From assembly GCF_963678635.1 (NCBI RefSeq), contig NC_087067.1, forward strand, positions 24,373,547-24,437,546: a DNA stretch of 64,000 nucleotides, in the 5' to 3' direction. Both the position numbers and the translations under genes were made by a program. The stretch comes from Symsagittifera roscoffensis. Taxonomy: Eukaryota; Xenacoelomorpha; Acoela; Convolutidae. Numbering within the stretch: position 1 is the first letter of the stretch; each line of letters starts with the position of its first letter. The notes below the pieces were generated by a model. It ran no database searches. It was not told where the DNA came from and worked only from the letters and a program-made list of their open reading frames with translations. This document shows positions 59,481-64,000 of the stretch, in pieces.

Positions 59481-60824
59481 AATGTTTCTGACTGTTCCTA
59501 GTAGAGTAGATATGAGATCAGTTCAATTTCTTTTTTTTTGCGATCTAAAAGTATTGGTGCAACGAAACCAGCAGGGTACATGATTTTTTTTTGCAGTTTA
59601 AAAGTATTGGTGCAATGAAACCAGCAGGGTACATGATACAACGTTCTCGTATGAACCTAAGCTCATCGAAGTTTTAGAAGACATCATATGTCCATCGTTT
59701 TCGTACTTGTGATGTGAAGAAGCATGGCTGCCGGGGCCAACTTGTTATGTTCTGATAAGAAATCTTCGATATGTGCTGTGTTTTTCGGGTTGGTCAGTTC
59801 AATTTATTTTTTTTGTTTCTTAGGTGCATCGATAGGTGCATCGCAGAATATACCATACAATATAAAACAGCAGAATATACCATACAATTCAGTGTCCATG
59901 CTTCTGAAAGTAGTTTTTTTTTCATTAATTTTGTTGTGGCTTCTTTGTTTGTTTTGATGGTCATGAATTGTTTACCTCAATCGTGACGTGAAAAAGCATG
60001 GCTGTTGTGAGCAATTTGATTTTGATTTAATTATTTTGTCTGACTGTTGTTTTTCGATGAAATCAGATGTCCCTTGTTTCTTGGAGATCAATCTTATGTC
60101 TTTTTCTGATTTAAGAGATGACCTAAAGCATGGCTTCTGAGACGAATTCATTGTGTGATAAAATTTCTGCTGACGAGTCTCTTTATAAGAGTAACCTTTG
60201 CCTTAGTTTTTGACATTGTGTCGCAGGTTTTTTTCACGGTCAAAATCGTTTCCTTAATTGTGATGTGAAAAATCATGATTGCTGTGACCAGTTTGATTTG
60301 TGATACAACTAATTCTTCTGTCTGTTCCCTACAGACTTATTCAATATGTGCTTTGTGTTTTTGAGAGACGAGTTAAATCTTTTTTTTTTCGTTTCTAGTG
60401 GTGCATCAAAACCACCAGAATATTTGACAAATTTTGGTTCCGAGGCTTGTCTTAAAATGTTTTTTTTTCTGTTGTGGTTGCGTAGTGTGTTTTGCTGGGC
60501 CTGGATGGTTTTCCTCCCTAATGACGTGAGAAAGCATGGCTGCTTTGATCAGTTTGCCTTTACCATAATCCTTTGTGTCAGTTCTTTTCGTTAATATCAT
60601 ATGTCCGATGTTTCTTGGAGATCAATCGTATCTCTTTTGCTGATAATAGCATGTTTTTGAGCATGGCTTCTGACACCAGTAAAGCATTGCTGCTGACACA
60701 AACTCGATATATGATAAAAATTCTGCTGACGAATCTTTCTAAGAGCACATTTTTTTAAAAATTTTGGTGTCATAGTTTTTTATTTCACGGGCTACATTGT
60801 TTTCCTATTTTTGTTGTGGAAAAA
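59481..60824 (+). repeat. Diverged satellite transition zone
   Basis: Monomers led by GCATGGCT-C phrases (59723, 59998, 60127, 60535, 60660) occur at irregular distances with insertions and losses, between the short-period block and the ordered array. Confidence 0.65.
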
Positions 60825-63800
60825 GCATGGCTGCTAGGACAAGTTTGATTTTTGATACAGATAATGTTTCTGATTGTTCCTGTCTGAGTTATTCCATATG
60901 GGTTTGTTTTTGAAAGTGATATGTTTAGTTTCTTTTCGTTTCCTCTGATGTAAGAAAGCATGTTTGCGTCGAAACCAGACGGAAGTATGATACAACTTTC
61001 GTTTACGAGTCTAAGCTTTTTGAAGTTTTCGATGATATCATATGTCTGTTGTTTTTTGGAAATCAATCCAAGGTCTTTCTGAATTTCGCGATGTACTAAA
61101 AGCATTGCAGCTGACACGAGTTCAATATATGATGAAATTTTTGCTTACTAGTCTGTTTTTAAGAGTTATTTTTTTGTTGTTTTTGACGATGTTTATTTCA
61201 TAGGCTACATCGGGTTTTTTTTTCTTGTGATTTGAAAAAGTATGGCTGCTGGGACCAGTTTGATTTGTGATACAACTCTTTCTTACTGATCCTATTAGAA
61301 TTCTTCCATATGTGATGTTTTTTTAGTGAGATAGTTCTCTTTCTTTTTTTTTCTTGCGATTTAAAAAAGTATGGGTGCGTCGAAACTAGCAGGAAATATG
61401 ATTGATACAACTTGCATAACAGTCTTAGCTTTTCAAAGTTTTCGATGGTATCTTATGTTCAGTGTTTCTTGGAGACAATCCAAGTACTTTTTCTGATTTT
61501 CGCGATGACTAAAACTTGGCTGCTGAGACGTGCATGATGAAGTTTTTGCTTACGAGTCTGTTTTTAAGAGTAGTTTTTTGTTTCAACGCTTGTCGTAGTT
61601 TATTTCATGGGCTAAATCGTTTTTGTACTTGTGAAGTGAAAATGCTTGGCTGCTGGGACCAGTTTGATTTGTGATACAACTATTTTTTCTGACTGTTCCT
61701 AACGGATTTATTACATATTTGCTTTGTTTTCTGTTGAGATCAGTTCAACTTCTTTTTTTGTTTCTTGATGTTTAAGGAAGCATGAGTGCGTCGAAACTAG
61801 CAGGAAATATGATCCAATTTTTGCTTACGGGTCTAAGCAAATCAAAGTTTTCTACGTTATAGTATATCCGTTGTTTCTTGGAGACATTCCAACGTCTTTT
61901 TCGTTTTTTTTGTGATGTAATAAAAGATGGCTGCTGAAACGAGTTCAATATATGTTGAAGTTTTTGCCTACGTGTCTCTTTTTAAGATTAATTTTTTTGT
62001 TTTAATTTCTGTCATCGTTGATTTCTTGGGCTAAATCGTTTTTTGTACTTGTGATGTGGAAAAGCATGGCTGCTGGGACCAGTTTGATTTGTGAGGTAAC
62101 TATTCTTTCTGACTGTTCCTATCAGAGTTTTTCCATATGGGCTTTGTTTTTGGTGAGATCTGTTCAATTTCTTTTTTCGTTTCTTGCGATGTAAGAAAGC
62201 ATGGGTGCGTCAAAACCAGCAGGAAATATATAACATTTTTTGATTAAGAGTCTAAGCAAATCAAAGTTTTCTGTGATATCATATGTCAGTTGTTTCTTGG
62301 AGATAATCCAATGTTTTTCTATTTTCTTGATGTACCAAAGCATGGTTGCTGACAGGAGTTCAATATAGGATAAAGTTATTGCTGTTTTTAAGAGGGTATT
62401 TTTTTGTTTTAACGTCTGTCGTAGTTTATTTCATTGGCTAATTTGTTTTTGTCCTTGTGATCTGAAAAAGCATGGCTGCTGGGACCAGTTTGATTTGTGA
62501 TACAACTATTTTTTCTGACTGTTCCTAACGGCTTTATTACATTTGCTTTGTTTCCTGTTGAGATCAGTTCAACTTTTTTTCGTTTCTTGCTGTTTAAGAA
62601 AGCATGGGTGCGCGAAACTAGCAGGAAATATGATGCAATTTTTGCTTACGATACTAAGCAAATCAACGTTTTCTACGTTATAGTATATCCGTTGTTTCTC
62701 GGAGACAATCCAACGTCTTTTTCCTTTTTTTTGTGATGTAATAAAGCATGGCGCATGGCTGCTGAAAAGAGTTCAATATATGTTGAAGTTTTTGCGTACG
62801 TGTCTATTTTTAAGATTATTTTTTTGTTTCAACTTCTGTCATCGTTGATTTCATGGGCTAAATTGTTTTTTGTACTTGTGATGTGGAAAATCATGGTGGC
62901 TGAGACCAGTTTGATTTGTGAGATAACGGTTCTTTCTGACTGTTCCTATCAGAGTTTTTCCATATGGGCTTTGTTTTTGGTGAGATCTGTTCAATTTCTT
63001 TTTTCGTTTCTTGCGATGTAAGAAAGCATGGGTGTGTCAAAACCAGCAGGAAATATATAACTTTTTTGATTACGAGTCTAAGCAAATCAAAGTTTTCTGT
63101 GATAACATATGTCAGTTGTTTCTTGGAGATAATCCAATGTTTTTCTATTTTCGTGATGTACCAAAGCATGGTTGCTGACAGGAGTTCAATATAGAATATA
63201 GTTATTGCTGTTTTTAAGAGGGTCTGTTTTTGAGGGTATTTTTTTTGTTTTAAGGTCTGTCGTAGTTTATTTCTTTGGCTAATTTGTTTTTGTACTTGTG
63301 ATCTGAATAAGCATGGCTGCTGGGACCAGTTTGATTTGTGATACAGCTAGTCTTTCTGACTGTTCCTATCGGATTTTTTCCAGATGGGCTTCGTTTTTTG
63401 GTGAGATCAGTTCAATTCCTTTTTTCGTTTATTGCTTTGTTAGAAGTCATGGGTTCGTCAAAACTAGCAGGAAATATGATACAACTTTCCCTCATTAATC
63501 TAAGCAAATCAAAGTTTTCGATGATATCATATGTCCGTCGTTTCTTGGAGACAATCCAACGTCTTTATCTATTTTTGCGATGTACTAAAGCAGGGTTGCT
63601 GACATGACTTCTATATATGATGAAGTTTTTGCTTACGAGTCTGTTTTTCAGAGTATCATCTTTTTGTTTCAACGTCTTTCGTAGTTTTTTTTCATGGGCT
63701 AAATCGTTTTTGTACTTATGGTGTGAAAAAGCATGGCTGCTGGGACCAGTTTGATTTGTGATACAACTATTCTTTCTGACTGTTCCTATCGGATTTATTC

Positions 63801-64000
63801 TTTATGGACTTTGTTTTTTTGGTCAGATTAGTTCAATTCTTTTTTTTTTGCTTATTGCTTTGTTAGAAAGCATGTTTGCGTCAAAACTAGCAGGAAATAT
63901 GATACATCTTTCACTCACGAGTCTAAGCAAATCAAAGTTTTCTGTGATACCATATGTCAGTTGATTCTTGGAGATAATCCAAAGTTTTTCTATTTTCGTG
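60825..64000 (+). repeat. Higher-order satellite, ~404-421 bp units of three monomers
   Basis: Three related monomers alternate: A (GCATGGCTGCTGGGACCAG), B (GCATGGGTGCGTC-AAAC-AGC) and C (GCATGG-TGCTGACA-GAGTT). A starts near 60829, 61244, 61648, 62068, 62474, 62895, 63315 and 63735, so units are 415, 404, 420, 406, 421, 420 and 420 bases. A-to-B, B-to-C and C-to-A steps are about 130-141 bases. The array runs off the window end. Short open frames inside are by-products. Confidence 0.9.

Noticed and set aside
58004-63964. Short ORFs within the satellite
   Set aside because: They repeat with the satellite period and reflect its sequence, not coding selection.

Overview
The window is AT-rich, repeat-dense DNA from an animal, probably an invertebrate; I cannot name the species. 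The evidence is the last four exons of a nicotinic-type Cys-loop receptor split by GT-AG introns, plus animal-type LTR and non-LTR retrotransposons, hAT-like miniature elements and satellite DNA. No bacterial operon, CRISPR array or plasmid signal was seen.

Layout. 1-5868: non-coding, with a thrice-duplicated ~0.8 kb block, one copy interrupted by a MITE-like element. 5869-13313 (+): four receptor exons (end of TM1, TM2, TM3, cytoplasmic loop, TM4, C terminus). 13314-20400: no gene; dispersed ~0.5 kb repeats, two hAT-like elements with 8-bp target duplications, and degenerate minisatellite. About 20400-24693 (+): a decayed relative of the large element that follows. 24694-49284 (minus): a 24.6 kb Ty3/gypsy-like LTR retroelement with 922-bp LTRs that differ at only one base I could find. 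49941-54522 (+): a three-ORF CR1/L2-like non-LTR retrotransposon. 54523-58580: a MITE, a 5'-truncated RT fragment, an SGNH-like fragment and one possible host exon. 58580-64000: a satellite whose ~135-140 bp monomers are organised into ~404-421 bp three-part units.

The main find is the giant retroelement. In its own sense order it has a ~3 kb leader with 14 copies of a CCGGAGGGGT-type motif; ORF A (415 aa, coiled coil); ORF B (2782 aa: gag, two CCHC knuckles, protease, RT, RNase H, integrase, then a C-terminal macro domain resembling TARG1/OARD1); ORF C (485 aa) and ORF D (2484 aa). A/B and C/D are each in the same frame and separated by one UAG. The C/D UAG lies inside an SGNH-hydrolase domain whose GDS and GTND blocks are in C and whose D-x-x-H block is in D. 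The polypurine motif at the 3' LTR recurs four times within ORF B, in two different reading frames, suggesting extra plus-strand priming sites.

The non-LTR element has its own possible recoding site: ORF1 and ORF2 share a frame and are separated by UGA followed by CUAG, the known metazoan readthrough context. ORF2 has no AUG ahead of its endonuclease domain. Two unrelated retroelements here therefore carry SGNH-type domains, and both place in-frame stops between successive proteins.
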